Assembly (NCBI GenBank): GCA_009841635.1
Contig: VXLJ01000003.1
Location: forward strand, 86,324 to 150,323
Length of the DNA: 64,000 bases
Origin: Gammaproteobacteria bacterium
GTDB taxonomy: Bacteria; Pseudomonadota; Gammaproteobacteria; Pseudomonadales; Azotimanducaceae
Direction of reading: 5' to 3'
Of this stretch, positions 1-9,600 are shown piece by piece. The translations under genes and the position numbers were made by a program. The notes under the pieces were generated by a model. It made no database searches and was not told the DNA's origin. It saw only the letters and a program-made list of their open reading frames with translations. How positions within the stretch are numbered: position 1 is the first letter of the stretch; every line of letters starts with the position of its first letter.

Positions 1-1
1 G

Positions 2-826
2 AACAACCGTATTGTCGTCGACGTGCTGGGACTCATCATCGCCAGCATCGTGGTGCACAGCGTCTACATGTTTTGGATTGATCCCAGTGCCATACAGTTG
101 CTTTTCGAAGCAAAGGAGCTGGGTGAACCACCACCACGAGCTTTAGCCGTCATCCTGAAGGATCCTGAGCAAGAAATTTGCATCATCCTAAGTCTGTGGT
201 GCTTGTGGTTATGGGTACTGCGCTACCAGATATTTATGGACGAGGCTTACCTGCTGAAAGACGATTTCCTTGGCCTGCAGGACGTCACCTCCTTCAACGC
301 CACAACGCTACACGAACTTAGACAGCAAGTTGCCGCTCATTTGCAGGCGGAACCGCATTTGCGCCTGCTTAGCCCAGTTGAAGCGGCATTGAATACATTA
401 GAGGCTCACGGTCCTGCGACTCAATTTAAAGAAGCGGGAGACTTGGGAACTGCATCCTGCGATATGCACCTTGAACAGCTAGACGCGAAATTGAACTTAA
501 ACAAATACATCCTCTGGGCAATCCCATCCTTAGGCTTTCTTGGCACGGTGCGAGGTATCGGCGAAGCCCTCGTTCGGGCGGACGAAGCGTTAGCAGGTGA
601 TATAACCGGCGTCGCTAGCAGTTTAGGTGTCGCATTCAACTCGACCTTCTGCGCGTTGTTTCTCAGCTTGATCCTTATGGCGGTTTCGTACGTGTTTCAA
701 GGCCGTGAAGAGAAACTAGTCGGCGACTTCAAGCAGTTCATCGCGACGGACTTAATCGGCAAACTAAGTCAACTGTCGCGCGCACGAGATTCGACCGCAC
801 TCCCACCACCGAGCTATGAGTCGTAA
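2..826 (+). CDS. MotA/TolQ/ExbB-type proton-channel protein (5' partial)
   Basis: The frame is open to the window edge, so the true start lies upstream; the first in-window GTG (23) falls inside a membrane segment. Hydrophobic segments lie at about residues 1-18, 50-70, 160-180 and 203-225 counted from that GTG. The last two carry the family signature: IPSLGFLGTVRGIGEAL, then GVASSLGVAFNSTF, matching the pore helices of TolQ/ExbB/MotA. Such proteins form an inner-membrane pentamer that conducts protons and drives a partner whose single helix carries an aspartate. Both downstream genes encode such a helix. The gene overlaps the next by 11 bases, which suggests coupled translation. The substrate or task is unknown. 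Lack of a peptidoglycan-binding OmpA domain in the partners argues against a flagellar stator. Confidence 0.85.
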   Translation, partial: NNRIVVDVLGLIIASIVVHSVYMFWIDPSAIQLLFEAKELGEPPPRALAVILKDPEQEICIILSLWCLWLWVLRYQIFMDEAYLLKDDFLGLQDVTSFNATTLHELRQQVAAHLQAEPHLRLLSPVEAALNTLEAHGPATQFKEAGDLGTASCDMHLEQLDAKLNLNKYILWAIPSLGFLGTVRGIGEALVRADEALAGDITGVASSLGVAFNSTFCALFLSLILMAVSYVFQGREEKLVGDFKQFIATDLIGKLSQLSRARDSTALPPPSYES

Positions 827-1952
827 CACCAGACAACAATCTGTCGTCTCGTTCAGCCTCAGCTTTCTGGACATTCTTTGTTGTGGATTAGGCGCAGCTG
901 TCTTGCTGTTGCTGATCGTTCGCTACGGTGAAACCATTGCAGAAACCGATGAGCAAGGCTTGTTGTTAGTGCAAGTGACAGAAATACAACAGCAGATCGC
1001 CATCAAACAAGAGAAATTAACAGAACTTGAGCGCATCGCGGAAGCCATCCGCAGCCAAATCACGGCTAAGACCTCTGAGGAAGACGCCACATCGGCCGTT
1101 TCGCGGCTGCAAGCGCAGCACTTGTCGACTTTAGTTCAAGAGGTGCAGCGACAACGTGCTGCTTTAAATAAAGCAAGGCAACAACTCGCATCGGCCGCTG
1201 TAGCAAACCAACAAAAGGCGAAAGTTGCCACAGAACAATCGTCGCAGCAGCATTTAACTGGGTTGATGGTTAACAGTGACCGCGTGCTTGTTCTGTTAGA
1301 CCGTTCAGCGAGCATGCTGAGCGACACGCTTGTTGAAATCATTCGCTTGCGAGCCTCGCCGATGCCTACCCGCGCAAACGCAAAGAAATGGGTATCCGCG
1401 CGTGGCGCGGTAAAGTGGGTCGTTGACGAACTAGCAGATGGCGCATCCTACCAAGTACTTACCTTCAGCGATGAGATACACGACGCACGTGGCAAAGAGA
1501 TCAAGGCGAACGTGGCGCCAGGATGGGAAGTCAAAAGTGCCGGCGGTTTGCCGAAAGAACAAATGGTTAATGCCATCGCGCAACGCCATCCCGATGGTCC
1601 GACAAATTTGAAAAGCGCGCTTGAAGCAGCATCGCGAATGCGGCCCTTACCCGCCCAAATCATGCTCATCACCGACGGCTACCCAACGATGCCGACGCAA
1701 GGCAGAATGCGACCGTTGCGAAACTGTCATACGTCCAGTGGGCGCTCGTCAATCTTGATTACACCTCAATGTCGATTGGAGGTGTTTAAAGATGCTAGGA
1801 GAATGGCCGAGAGAAGCCTGAAGCACGTGCGCATCGACGTTATTCTGCTGCCTCTCGAAGGGGATAGCAATTCGATTTATGGTTACTGGCATCTCGCTTC
1901 GCATTTTGGTGGGCGGTTGCTCACGCCGGCTCAAGGCTGGCCAACATCATGA
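816..1952 (+). CDS. VWA-domain protein with TolR/ExbD-like anchor, intact MIDAS
   Basis: 378 residues. After a short cytoplasmic N-terminus comes one membrane helix (about 17-36) that begins SFLDILCCGLGAAVLLLL. Asp19 at its start is placed like the proton-coupling aspartate of ExbD/TolR/MotB. A charged coiled-coil region (about 45-145) leads to a periplasmic von Willebrand A domain (about 153-370). All metal-site (MIDAS) elements are visible: D162-x-S164-x-S166, Thr263 and Asp287 (ITDG). The domain should bind Mg2+ and a protein ligand. It overlaps the channel gene by 11 bases and the next VWA gene by 4 (ATGA). I infer a proton-driven machine in which VWA domains replace the usual periplasmic domain; no named system with this gene set is known to me. 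Confidence 0.8.
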   Translation: MSRNTRQQSVVSFSLSFLDILCCGLGAAVLLLLIVRYGETIAETDEQGLLLVQVTEIQQQIAIKQEKLTELERIAEAIRSQITAKTSEEDATSAVSRLQAQHLSTLVQEVQRQRAALNKARQQLASAAVANQQKAKVATEQSSQQHLTGLMVNSDRVLVLLDRSASMLSDTLVEIIRLRASPMPTRANAKKWVSARGAVKWVVDELADGASYQVLTFSDEIHDARGKEIKANVAPGWEVKSAGGLPKEQMVNAIAQRHPDGPTNLKSALEAASRMRPLPAQIMLITDGYPTMPTQGRMRPLRNCHTSSGRSSILITPQCRLEVFKDARRMAERSLKHVRIDVILLPLEGDSNSIYGYWHLASHFGGRLLTPAQGWPTS

Positions 1953-2968
1953 AAAAGCAAGACGAAAACAACAACAGCTCGTCGGTCAGTTTTCTGGATG
2001 TGATTGCATGTGCATTTGGGGCTATCGTGCTGCTTTTACTGATTCTGCCCATTGAAAAACTCGGCGAACTTGCTGACTCGAACCCGACTAATGTCGATTA
2101 CGGGCAGCTAGTTCTCAATAGTCAAGTGCTCGATGCGGAAATTGAAGCGCTTACGCAAGAGGTAGAAGAGAACCAGGTGCTACTGAATCGTCTTGGCAGC
2201 ACCGCAACGGATGAAAAGGCGCGCTCCTCCCGGTATAGCAATGCCCTCGCTACAACAACGGAGGAGCTAAACCGTTTGCGTGCCCGTACCCAAAGCACTG
2301 AACAAGCATTGCAGACGATGACCAATCGAAAGGTTGTTTCCGTGACCCCAAAGGAATACGTGGGTATCCCAGTGGACTCTGAGTACGTTATATTCGTGAT
2401 CGATACATCGGGCAGCATGAAGAACATTTGGCCCAAAGTCACGAATGAGGTGAATAGCGTGCTGTCGCTATATCCAGAAATGAAAGGCTTTCAAGTTATC
2501 AACGACGAGGGCATCTATTTGTATCGAACAGAGAGGAAACGATGGCTGCCAGACTCACCTCAAGCAAGATCACGAGCACAGACACGCCTAACGAATTGGA
2601 AAGCACGCTCAAACAGCAGCCCAGCGAAGGGGATTAAAACAGCGCTGAACGACCTTTATGACCCCAGAAAGAAAATCGCGCTGTTTTTGGTCGGCGATGA
2701 TTTCAGCAGTCAGGAAGATTTGGACGAATACATTCTGGATATTGAACGTACGGTCGCAGCGGCGAATGTTGAAGAAGGCTCGTTGCGCATACACGCGATC
2801 GGTTTCGAAAACCACCTCAGTGGGGTGTGGTCACCTATGCGTTTCTCTATTCTGATGCGCGAACTTTCTCAACGCCATGATGGTGCGTTTCTTGCGCTGC
2901 CGATGTATGAAGGGTCAGTCGTTACGAAACGGCAAATAGCCCAGAAGGCATCCACTAGCACACCTTGA
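1949..2968 (+). CDS. Second VWA-domain protein with TolR/ExbD-like anchor, degenerate MIDAS
   Basis: 339 residues, built like its upstream neighbour: one helix at about 15-34 starting SFLDVIACAFGAIVLLLL (Asp17 in the coupling position), a coiled coil (about 55-125), then a VWA domain (about 143-330). The first metal motif is intact (D152-T-S154-G-S156). The threonine loop reads SSPAKGIKTAL without the expected Thr, and the usual TDG is replaced by VGDD (Asp250-251). The two VWA proteins therefore share architecture, but only the first has a canonical metal site. A heteromeric pair, like the two rotor-contacting helices of an ExbD/TolR dimer, is an attractive inference. The gene ends six bases before a convergent gene, and no obvious terminator is visible between them. 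Confidence 0.8.
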   Translation: MKKQDENNNSSSVSFLDVIACAFGAIVLLLLILPIEKLGELADSNPTNVDYGQLVLNSQVLDAEIEALTQEVEENQVLLNRLGSTATDEKARSSRYSNALATTTEELNRLRARTQSTEQALQTMTNRKVVSVTPKEYVGIPVDSEYVIFVIDTSGSMKNIWPKVTNEVNSVLSLYPEMKGFQVINDEGIYLYRTERKRWLPDSPQARSRAQTRLTNWKARSNSSPAKGIKTALNDLYDPRKKIALFLVGDDFSSQEDLDEYILDIERTVAAANVEEGSLRIHAIGFENHLSGVWSPMRFSILMRELSQRHDGAFLALPMYEGSVVTKRQIAQKASTSTP

Positions 2969-2973
2969 TTCGA

Positions 2974-3411
2974 CTAGCCAATAACTTCCCAATTAACTAA
3001 CGTATATTCTGGGTCATGGTCCTTGTGGTGTTCAAAGACCGCTTGGACTTCTGAACCAATGATCACTTCTTGTTCCGGATCGCCGATCAAGTTGCCGACC
3101 ATCCGTGCATGATTGTGCTCAGGGAATTCGACCAATACAATCAAATAAGGTCCTTGCTCATTCAGAGCCGGATGAACCGGATGCCAAACCCGTTCATAGC
3201 TGTAGATCTTGCCTTTCGGTGAAACCGCTTTAAACGTGACGTTTTCACTGTTGCAGTTGTGGCAAACCCATTCAGGACCCCACTGATAAGTTCCACAATC
3301 CTCACAATATTGGAGCACCAATACGTCGTTAGCGACGGCTTCCCAATATGGCGCATCCAAGCCATCCGGTGCTGGTACGGGAACGGGCAAACCAGGATTT
3401 AGGTAGCTCAT
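2974..3411 (-). CDS. DUF35 / OB-fold acyl-CoA-associated zinc-ribbon protein
   Basis: 145 residues. The N-terminal rubredoxin-like zinc ribbon has Cys36-x2-Cys39 and Cys50-x2-Cys53; the rest is the OB-fold typical of DUF35 proteins. Such proteins bind CoA thioesters and act as obligate partners of thiolase-like or MaoC enzymes, for example in steroid side-chain degradation (Ltp2 with the DUF35 domain of ChsH2). Here the start codon overlaps the stop of the thiolase-like gene by four bases (ATGA), so the two proteins are almost certainly made together and probably form a complex. Substrate not determinable from sequence. Confidence 0.85.
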   Translation of the reverse strand: MSYLNPGLPVPVPAPDGLDAPYWEAVANDVLVLQYCEDCGTYQWGPEWVCHNCNSENVTFKAVSPKGKIYSYERVWHPVHPALNEQGPYLIVLVEFPEHNHARMVGNLIGDPEQEVIIGSEVQAVFEHHKDHDPEYTLVNWEVIG

Positions 3412-4586
3412 AAGGTCGCCTCCGAACCGAAGATCGACGAACTCACGGGCGTAACCATCGGCCCTGACGCAACCAATGAAACATCCACGTCCTGCACCTG
3501 GTTAGTGGATTCGCCGCGCAATTGCCGTACCGCTTCGATATTCAACCCTAACCCGTGCATATAGCACTCCGCTAGATTGCCGCCACTTGTATTGGTGGGG
3601 AGTTTGCCGCTAGGCGCGATTAAGTTCTCTTTGATAAAGAACTCATTGCAACCGTCTGGCTCGCAAAAGCCGTGCTCTACGATGCTCATGAGCACGCCGC
3701 CTGTGAAGTTTTCGTATACCTGCGCGACTTGAACGTCATTCGGACCGAGTTTCGCCATGTCGTACAACCTTGGCACCGTTGTCTTAAAGGTCGAGGTGGC
3801 GTAATCGGGCGTGTTATGAGCGGACGCGCCTGCTCGATAGTGCGATCCCGACACGGCGCTCAAAATGTACGTCGGCTTGTGCGGGAAATCCTTTGCCCGT
3901 TCAGCAGGTACCAACAACATCGCTGCCGCTCCGTCGTTTTCCAAGCAACAATCAAACAAATGAAACGGCTCGACGATCCACCTAGACGCGTCATATTTGT
4001 CTTCGTCGAGCGGTCTCCCATGCATAACGGCTCGAGGATTGTTCTGCGCATGGTGGTACGATGCGAGCGAAATTGCTCGCAAAGCTTCCTGCTTCACACC
4101 GTGATCGTGCATAAATCGATTGACTTTCATGGCGAATGACTGTGCTGGCGACATCAGGCCGTACGGCACAGTAAATGCGCCTGCACCAGACGTGGTATTG
4201 CTGCGCGGACCTTGACCGAATCGGCCAAATTGTCCTTGCGCTAGCGCACGAAACACGATGACGCATTCAGCCATACCTGTCGCAATCGCAGCCGAAGCAT
4301 TGGCGATCGCACCGGAACCACCACCGCCGCCACCACCCCATTGCATATTCGAAAACCTGAGATCGTCGCACCCAAGTGCCGCCGCTAAGCGAGATGGGTC
4401 GCTACGGTCGTTCGAAAAGGATGCAAATCCATCTACCTTTTTAGGCGAAATGCCAGCATCCTTGCACGCAGAAATGATGGCTTTTAAGGCTAGCTTGAAC
4501 TCGGCATCAGGCGATTGACCCCGCTTGTAATACTGCGTTTCGCCTAACCCAACAACCGCAACCTTGCCACGAATCGTGCGAGTCAT
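3408..4586 (-). CDS. Thiolase-like (SCP2-thiolase / lipid-transfer) protein
   Basis: 392 residues from the chosen start. An upstream ATG (4592) and a longer frame exist, but GAGG lies at the right distance from the ATG at 4586. The fold is that of non-decarboxylating thiolases (SCP2 group), with C-terminal NTSGGNLAE and QLRGES signatures. The region that normally carries the nucleophilic cysteine is a run of seven glycines (about residues 84-90), so classical Claisen chemistry looks unlikely. Relatives of this kind include Ltp2, an aldolase that cleaves CoA-linked side chains with a DUF35 partner. The DUF35 gene follows with a 4-base overlap and a MaoC hydratase gene is divergent, only 32 bases away. 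A hydratase plus retro-aldolase module is the preferred inference; a lipid-transfer role is the alternative. Confidence 0.8.
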   Translation of the reverse strand: MTRTIRGKVAVVGLGETQYYKRGQSPDAEFKLALKAIISACKDAGISPKKVDGFASFSNDRSDPSRLAAALGCDDLRFSNMQWGGGGGGGSGAIANASAAIATGMAECVIVFRALAQGQFGRFGQGPRSNTTSGAGAFTVPYGLMSPAQSFAMKVNRFMHDHGVKQEALRAISLASYHHAQNNPRAVMHGRPLDEDKYDASRWIVEPFHLFDCCLENDGAAAMLLVPAERAKDFPHKPTYILSAVSGSHYRAGASAHNTPDYATSTFKTTVPRLYDMAKLGPNDVQVAQVYENFTGGVLMSIVEHGFCEPDGCNEFFIKENLIAPSGKLPTNTSGGNLAECYMHGLGLNIEAVRQLRGESTNQVQDVDVSLVASGPMVTPVSSSIFGSEATL

Positions 4587-4618
4587 ATACATTTCCTCAG
4601 GTTTTCGAACCGCGCCGT

Positions 4619-5500
4619 GTGCAAGATACAATTCAAGCCAAGCTTCACATCCGGTACAGAACCATTCCTATTAATCCAGATGCCGTTGGCGAAACCGGCG
4701 GTCCCGTTTCGCGTCGCTGGAATTCTACGGACGCTCTTCTATATGCCGTCGGCGTTGGCGCAGGCACCGACGAACTTGAATTTACGACTGAAAACACGGC
4801 CGACGTGCCGCAGCGAGTATTGCCTACATTTGCGGTGATCATTGGCGGCGGCGGTGCCCCCATGAACAAGATTGGCGACTTCAATCGCGCACTTATGGTG
4901 CACGGATTCATGGGTATTGAACTGTACGACGAGATTCCCCCTGATGGCGAAATCGAGAGTTCCGGCACTATTTCTGGCATTTATGACAAAGGCAGTGCTG
5001 CCGTGGTAGAAACGACGTCTACAGGTGTCAATAAAGCAACTGGAAAGCCACTGCTAAAGACCGTTTCGCAGCTCTTTTTACGTGGTGAAGGCGGCTGGGG
5101 CGGCGATCGCGGTTCAGCGGCAAAAATTGCATACCCAGATAGCGAACCAACCCATGCAGTCACGCTAAAAACGCGTGAAGATCAAGCCTTGACGTACCGT
5201 TTGTCAGGTGACCGGAATCCGTTGCATTCAGATCCGAAATTTGCGGCCATGGGCGGCTTCGACAAGCCGATTCTGCACGGTCTGTGCACCTACGGCTTCA
5301 CGGGTCGTGCATTGCTAAGCGCACTCTGCAACGGCGATCCAGCAAGATTCCGCGCCATGGCTGGCCGATTCTCGCAACCTGTTATTCCTGGCGACGAGTT
5401 GACCGTATCCATATGGCAAAACGGCAACGATGCGGTCTTTAAGACCACGAACCAACATGGGGATGTCGTGCTCGATCAGGGCACATGCACGATCCATTAG
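4619..5500 (+). CDS. MaoC-type hydratase (enoyl-CoA hydratase 2 family)
   Basis: 293 residues if the GTG at 4619 is used. Conservation with the family begins only near residue 18 (INPDAVGETGG), so the true start may lie around 4664 or use a rare codon. Two hot-dog domains are present. The C-terminal one carries the hydratase 2 motif YRLSGDRNPLHSDP with Asp198, Asn200 and His203, followed by ILHGLCTYG, which matches the eukaryotic multifunctional enzyme 2 hydratase. It should add water to a trans-2-enoyl-CoA giving a (3R)-hydroxyacyl-CoA. It is divergent from the thiolase-like/DUF35 pair with almost no intergenic space, so a shared promoter region would overlap the coding starts. Confidence 0.85.
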   Translation: MQDTIQAKLHIRYRTIPINPDAVGETGGPVSRRWNSTDALLYAVGVGAGTDELEFTTENTADVPQRVLPTFAVIIGGGGAPMNKIGDFNRALMVHGFMGIELYDEIPPDGEIESSGTISGIYDKGSAAVVETTSTGVNKATGKPLLKTVSQLFLRGEGGWGGDRGSAAKIAYPDSEPTHAVTLKTREDQALTYRLSGDRNPLHSDPKFAAMGGFDKPILHGLCTYGFTGRALLSALCNGDPARFRAMAGRFSQPVIPGDELTVSIWQNGNDAVFKTTNQHGDVVLDQGTCTIH

Positions 5501-5534
5501 CTGGTCTGAGCAACGTACTCAACACTTGACTACT

Positions 5535-5570
5535 TCAAGCTCGTTGCGCTCGAACAGGTAACGAGCTTGA
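5535..5570 (+). terminator. Putative terminator hairpin after the MaoC gene
   Basis: A perfect 11-base inverted repeat (TCAAGCTCGTT / AACGAGCTTGA) flanks a 14-base loop, followed by TTTAAG. It lies 35 bases past the MaoC stop. The T-tract is short, so efficiency is uncertain. Confidence 0.5.
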
Positions 5571-5774
5571 TTTAAGCGCTTATCCGACCAAGGTGATCTA
5601 ATGTTTGCGCCAAGCATGTAAAAGACGCGCGTGGCTCTCGGTCGGATACCAATCAGAAAATATGACTGCAAGGCCCTATAGATGACCTATATTTTGCTTC
5701 GGTGACTTCACGGTACATGCACCCTGATCACTTAAACCTCTAGCTCAACGCGAACTCGTATCAGCAGTGAAAGC

Positions 5775-6434
5775 ATGACAAAGACGAAGAAGATCGTTTT
5801 AGCAGGGTTATCTGGCAGCTTGGTATTGGCCGTGATACTAGGCGCGTTCATATTCAGGTTTTATGACGTTGAGCACGAAGTTACGCACCACGATGATCAC
5901 ACTCACACCCTTGCAACAAAATCGAAACCTGCTAACCCTGCGACGCTACCGCAGGATCTCCCTGCGCGTAAAACGCAGGTCGCCTGGACCACCTTAACTA
6001 ATCAGTCCCTTCGAAATGAAGACCGATGGTCACACGTGCCTGAACATGCGGTATTCGTCAATCTAAATCGCCAGTTTGAGCAATGGCTACTCAGCACGCC
6101 GGTGACCATCGAAGTACCGCATATCGATGCGTCATTTGAAGCTCTCATTGAGCGAATTGAGCGAAACAGTCCCAAGTCCACCACGATTTATGGAATTCCT
6201 AGCGAAAACGAGGAAGAACTTCATAGACTCATTGTGACATTTAGCGAGAATCGAACACTTGCTTACATCTCATCCGCACGTGGGAGCTGGGAGTTGGTTG
6301 GTGATCGAGAAATTGGGTGGATCGTCGCAACGATCGATCTGAAGAAATCGCAGGACTATTCGGAAACAGACGTCCGAGGCAAGCGAGTCGACCGCTACGC
6401 TAATGCGGAATATGTACCAAAGTTAAAGCAGTAG
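5775..6434 (+). CDS. Membrane-anchored hypothetical protein with His/Asp-rich linker
   Basis: 219 residues; family not recognised. Positive residues (MTKTKK) precede one hydrophobic helix (about 6-27), so the protein is probably anchored in the inner membrane with its bulk in the periplasm. Right after the helix comes a His/Asp-rich stretch, HEVTHHDDHTHT (about 35-46), which could bind a metal. The remaining 165 residues look like a compact soluble domain with no motif I know. It stands alone between a hairpin-ended MaoC gene and the large metzincin-like gene. Upstream DNA (5571-5774) holds nothing I recognise. Confidence 0.6.
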   Translation: MTKTKKIVLAGLSGSLVLAVILGAFIFRFYDVEHEVTHHDDHTHTLATKSKPANPATLPQDLPARKTQVAWTTLTNQSLRNEDRWSHVPEHAVFVNLNRQFEQWLLSTPVTIEVPHIDASFEALIERIERNSPKSTTIYGIPSENEEELHRLIVTFSENRTLAYISSARGSWELVGDREIGWIVATIDLKKSQDYSETDVRGKRVDRYANAEYVPKLKQ

Positions 6435-6643
6435 ATTTTTCCCTATTTGGCATGCCTACTATCACGCGCAAAAGGGTGTTTTTCGCAAGGATCTCAGCCG
6501 TTATGGCGTTTTACTGCTCATGACCAACGCAATTCCGATTAAGATAGTTTTGCTATACAACGTTCCTCAATCACCTTAACAAACGCCACGTTGTACATAA
6601 AACTTCACCGTTGTTTAAGACCGTTGCGTTAAGGGTGCGAGAC

Positions 6644-9600
6644 GTGCTGGTTCGCTATTTTGCAAGCCTAATCTTGGTCTTGCTTGCGTTGCCTAGCTTT
6701 GCGCAATTCGACCGTACGTATATCAACTTCGTATGTCCATGTACGTTGAGCAGTACGGATGGCGTCACTGGTGAGCTTAGTTTTGCGCTCACGAACTTCA
6801 CCAACTCGAAAATAAGCAAACTTCACGCAACCGTTGCCATATCGGGTTCACGCCACACCACCTCAGGCCATTCGGTATCGCATAGTGCGTTTATTGACAC
6901 GTTTCTGCTAGGCATTGAACTAGAACCTAATGAGACCATTGAGCAGCTTGCCTACACACTAGAACTAGGCGTGTTACCAGAAGGTGACTATTACTTTGAG
7001 CTATTACTACATGAAGACGAGGAATTCGACATCTACTCGCTTTTGGATTCGATTTGGTTTTATGGTGAGCATCAAACACCACTAGAAAGTCTGGACCTTT
7101 TCGACGCGAACTACCTTCTTGATGAAGACGACGATGGTGTGGCGGATCTCAACGAACTGCTTGAAGGTACTGATCCGTCTGACCCAAACAGCCAGCCAGC
7201 CGTGCCCGTCATTGACATCCTGCTGTTGTACGAGCCAGCATCGTTTGGGATTTATCCGGACGATGCTGGTACATTCGTAGCGCACCTGATTGCAGTAACC
7301 GAAGACATGTTCACCCGCAGCGACGCTGCCCTTGATTTACGTGTCATTGGCATGTTGGACTCCACTGACGTTCCCGAAATCGCCGACGGCGAATCACTCA
7401 CAGAAAGTCGCTATCAAGCTATGTTGACCGAGTATCAAGCAGATTTGATAGCCGTGTATCGGCCATCGGGAGGTGCGCTCTGTGGCTTCGCGGTAAGTAT
7501 CGGCGGCCTCGAAGACAAGGGCTTCCTACACCCTAATGAACGTTATCCGTACATTGAAATGTTCATGGACCCAACATCGTGTGCAATCGACACGACGGCC
7601 CATGAAATCGGGCATCTCATCGGATTAGGACATTCATTTGTGCAGTATTCCGTTGGTACGTTTAACTGGTCACGAGGCCACGGTGTCCTGGGCGAATTCG
7701 GCACGATCATGACTTACGCCGAAAGTGCATACGCCGCAGTTGGGATTGATCGATTCTCCAATCCTCGTAACGATTGTTTCGGCACGCCGTGCGGGGTCCC
7801 GCATACGGAACGTAACAGCGCCGCAAGTGCAGATGCAGCACAGTCTATAAACATATTGAAGTATCAGTTTGCACGCACCTCTAGTCCTGACGAGGCATTT
7901 GATTTCGATGGCGACGGCGCCGGCGCCGTGACAGACGCATTTCCGATCGATCCCGAAGAATCTGCGGACAGCGACAATGACGGCGTTGGCGACAATCGCG
8001 ACGTCTTCCCCGACGACCCATTCGAGTGGGCGGATACAGATGGCGACGGTATTGGTGATAACTCTGACCCGGATATAGACAACGACGGCTTACCCAACTT
8101 GGCCGACGCTAATCCCTTTGACGCCGATCTGATGGAACCACGATTAATGGCCGTTACCAGCGGAGTACCAAGCGATAGATTTGGCGGGTACGGGTTGCGT
8201 ATTCACGACTTTGATCAAGATGGCACGCCAGACCTCGCGTTTTCCGCTACTGGTGCGATGAACGCCAACAACGAACGAACCGGCGCTGTCTATCTAGTTT
8301 CGACTGCGGAGTTCATTGCCCCATCGCAACTTGAAGAAAGCGAGCCAGGTGCCAAACCTCTACATGAGTTGCTTGCGAGTCCTAATACATGGACACTTCA
8401 AGGGACCAAGGAAAACAGCAAGTTCGGCCTTCAATTGGCATTTGCACACCATGCAAGCATGCCGTCGGAGCTGTTGGTTCGAAGTAAAGATGCAGTGCAT
8501 CTCATTCGAGCTGACATTGAAAGCTTGGCCGCATTGGATGAGGCGGATACAGTCGTTGACCAGCAGATCGACTTATCAAACTGCACGATTCAACTGGGTT
8601 GTGCAAGCATCGAGTTCGGGGCTGATCAGCATGTCCAGACCATTGCCTCAATGCATGATCTAGACGGTGATGAATTGCGCGAACTTGCCATTGTTACGCT
8701 CGTCATAGCTCAAACCAGAGTTGTCGTTCTAAGCAGGGCCGGGATTGAGGAATACCTAACCACCAACGATACGAGCACCGCGCGCTATCGTGAAATATTC
8801 GATGCAGACCAAGCGAGTTTTCAGCTAATCGTGGACGATGGCTATGCCCCCGGGGAACTAGCCATGCGAGGGAATCGTGTGGGTGAGGAGCCACAAGGCT
8901 TTTTGCTCGGCGTGCCTTCCTACGCCGGGGATTTTGAGTCTGGTCGCATATACAACGTAGACGTAGAGCAGCTCAGACAGATTGAAGAGCTGGATGAGGA
9001 CAACGATCGTTTGATTAACCTCGACGATTTAGTGGCATCGACTAAGACGTATAGGGTGACAAATCCCAACGATGCGTTCTTTGGCTATCGAGTCCACGCA
9101 CTAGCGTCCATCGACGACGACAAATCCGACGATGTTTTCGCGTGGGGAAGTCAAGATGGCCACTATGCCCTAACCACCGCAGGCATTGCCTTGCATGACC
9201 TTAATGATTTTTCAATCGACGGGGCGGTTGAACTTCAAGACGATGCACCGAGTAAGTTCGGAACCTGGCTGTTCAATCGCATATACGCGGGCTCAAATAA
9301 CTCTGCGACCAGCATCCTACCTGCGGTTAATGAATACACGGCAAATCGCTTAGCAATCGAGCAATTCAACAGAGTTCTAACAGCCGACTTGACAGATTTT
9401 GACTATCTCGATGATCCCGATGGTCTTGATCTGAACGGGTTCATCAATCTACCAGCGCGGATTCATGATCCGAATATTTATGAGCTCCGGCCGGCGTTTG
9501 GCCCAAATGGACCGGTGCGGTTAGCTGGCATAACCTCACTCGGTGATTTAGATGACGATAACAGTGTAGACCTGGCGTTTACCATGCACTCGCACGAAAC

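Noticed and set aside
2..2968. Zorya or flagellar stator assignment for the channel operon
   Set aside because: No OmpA/peptidoglycan-binding domain, no helicase or nuclease partner and no flagellar genes are visible; only the channel family is shared.
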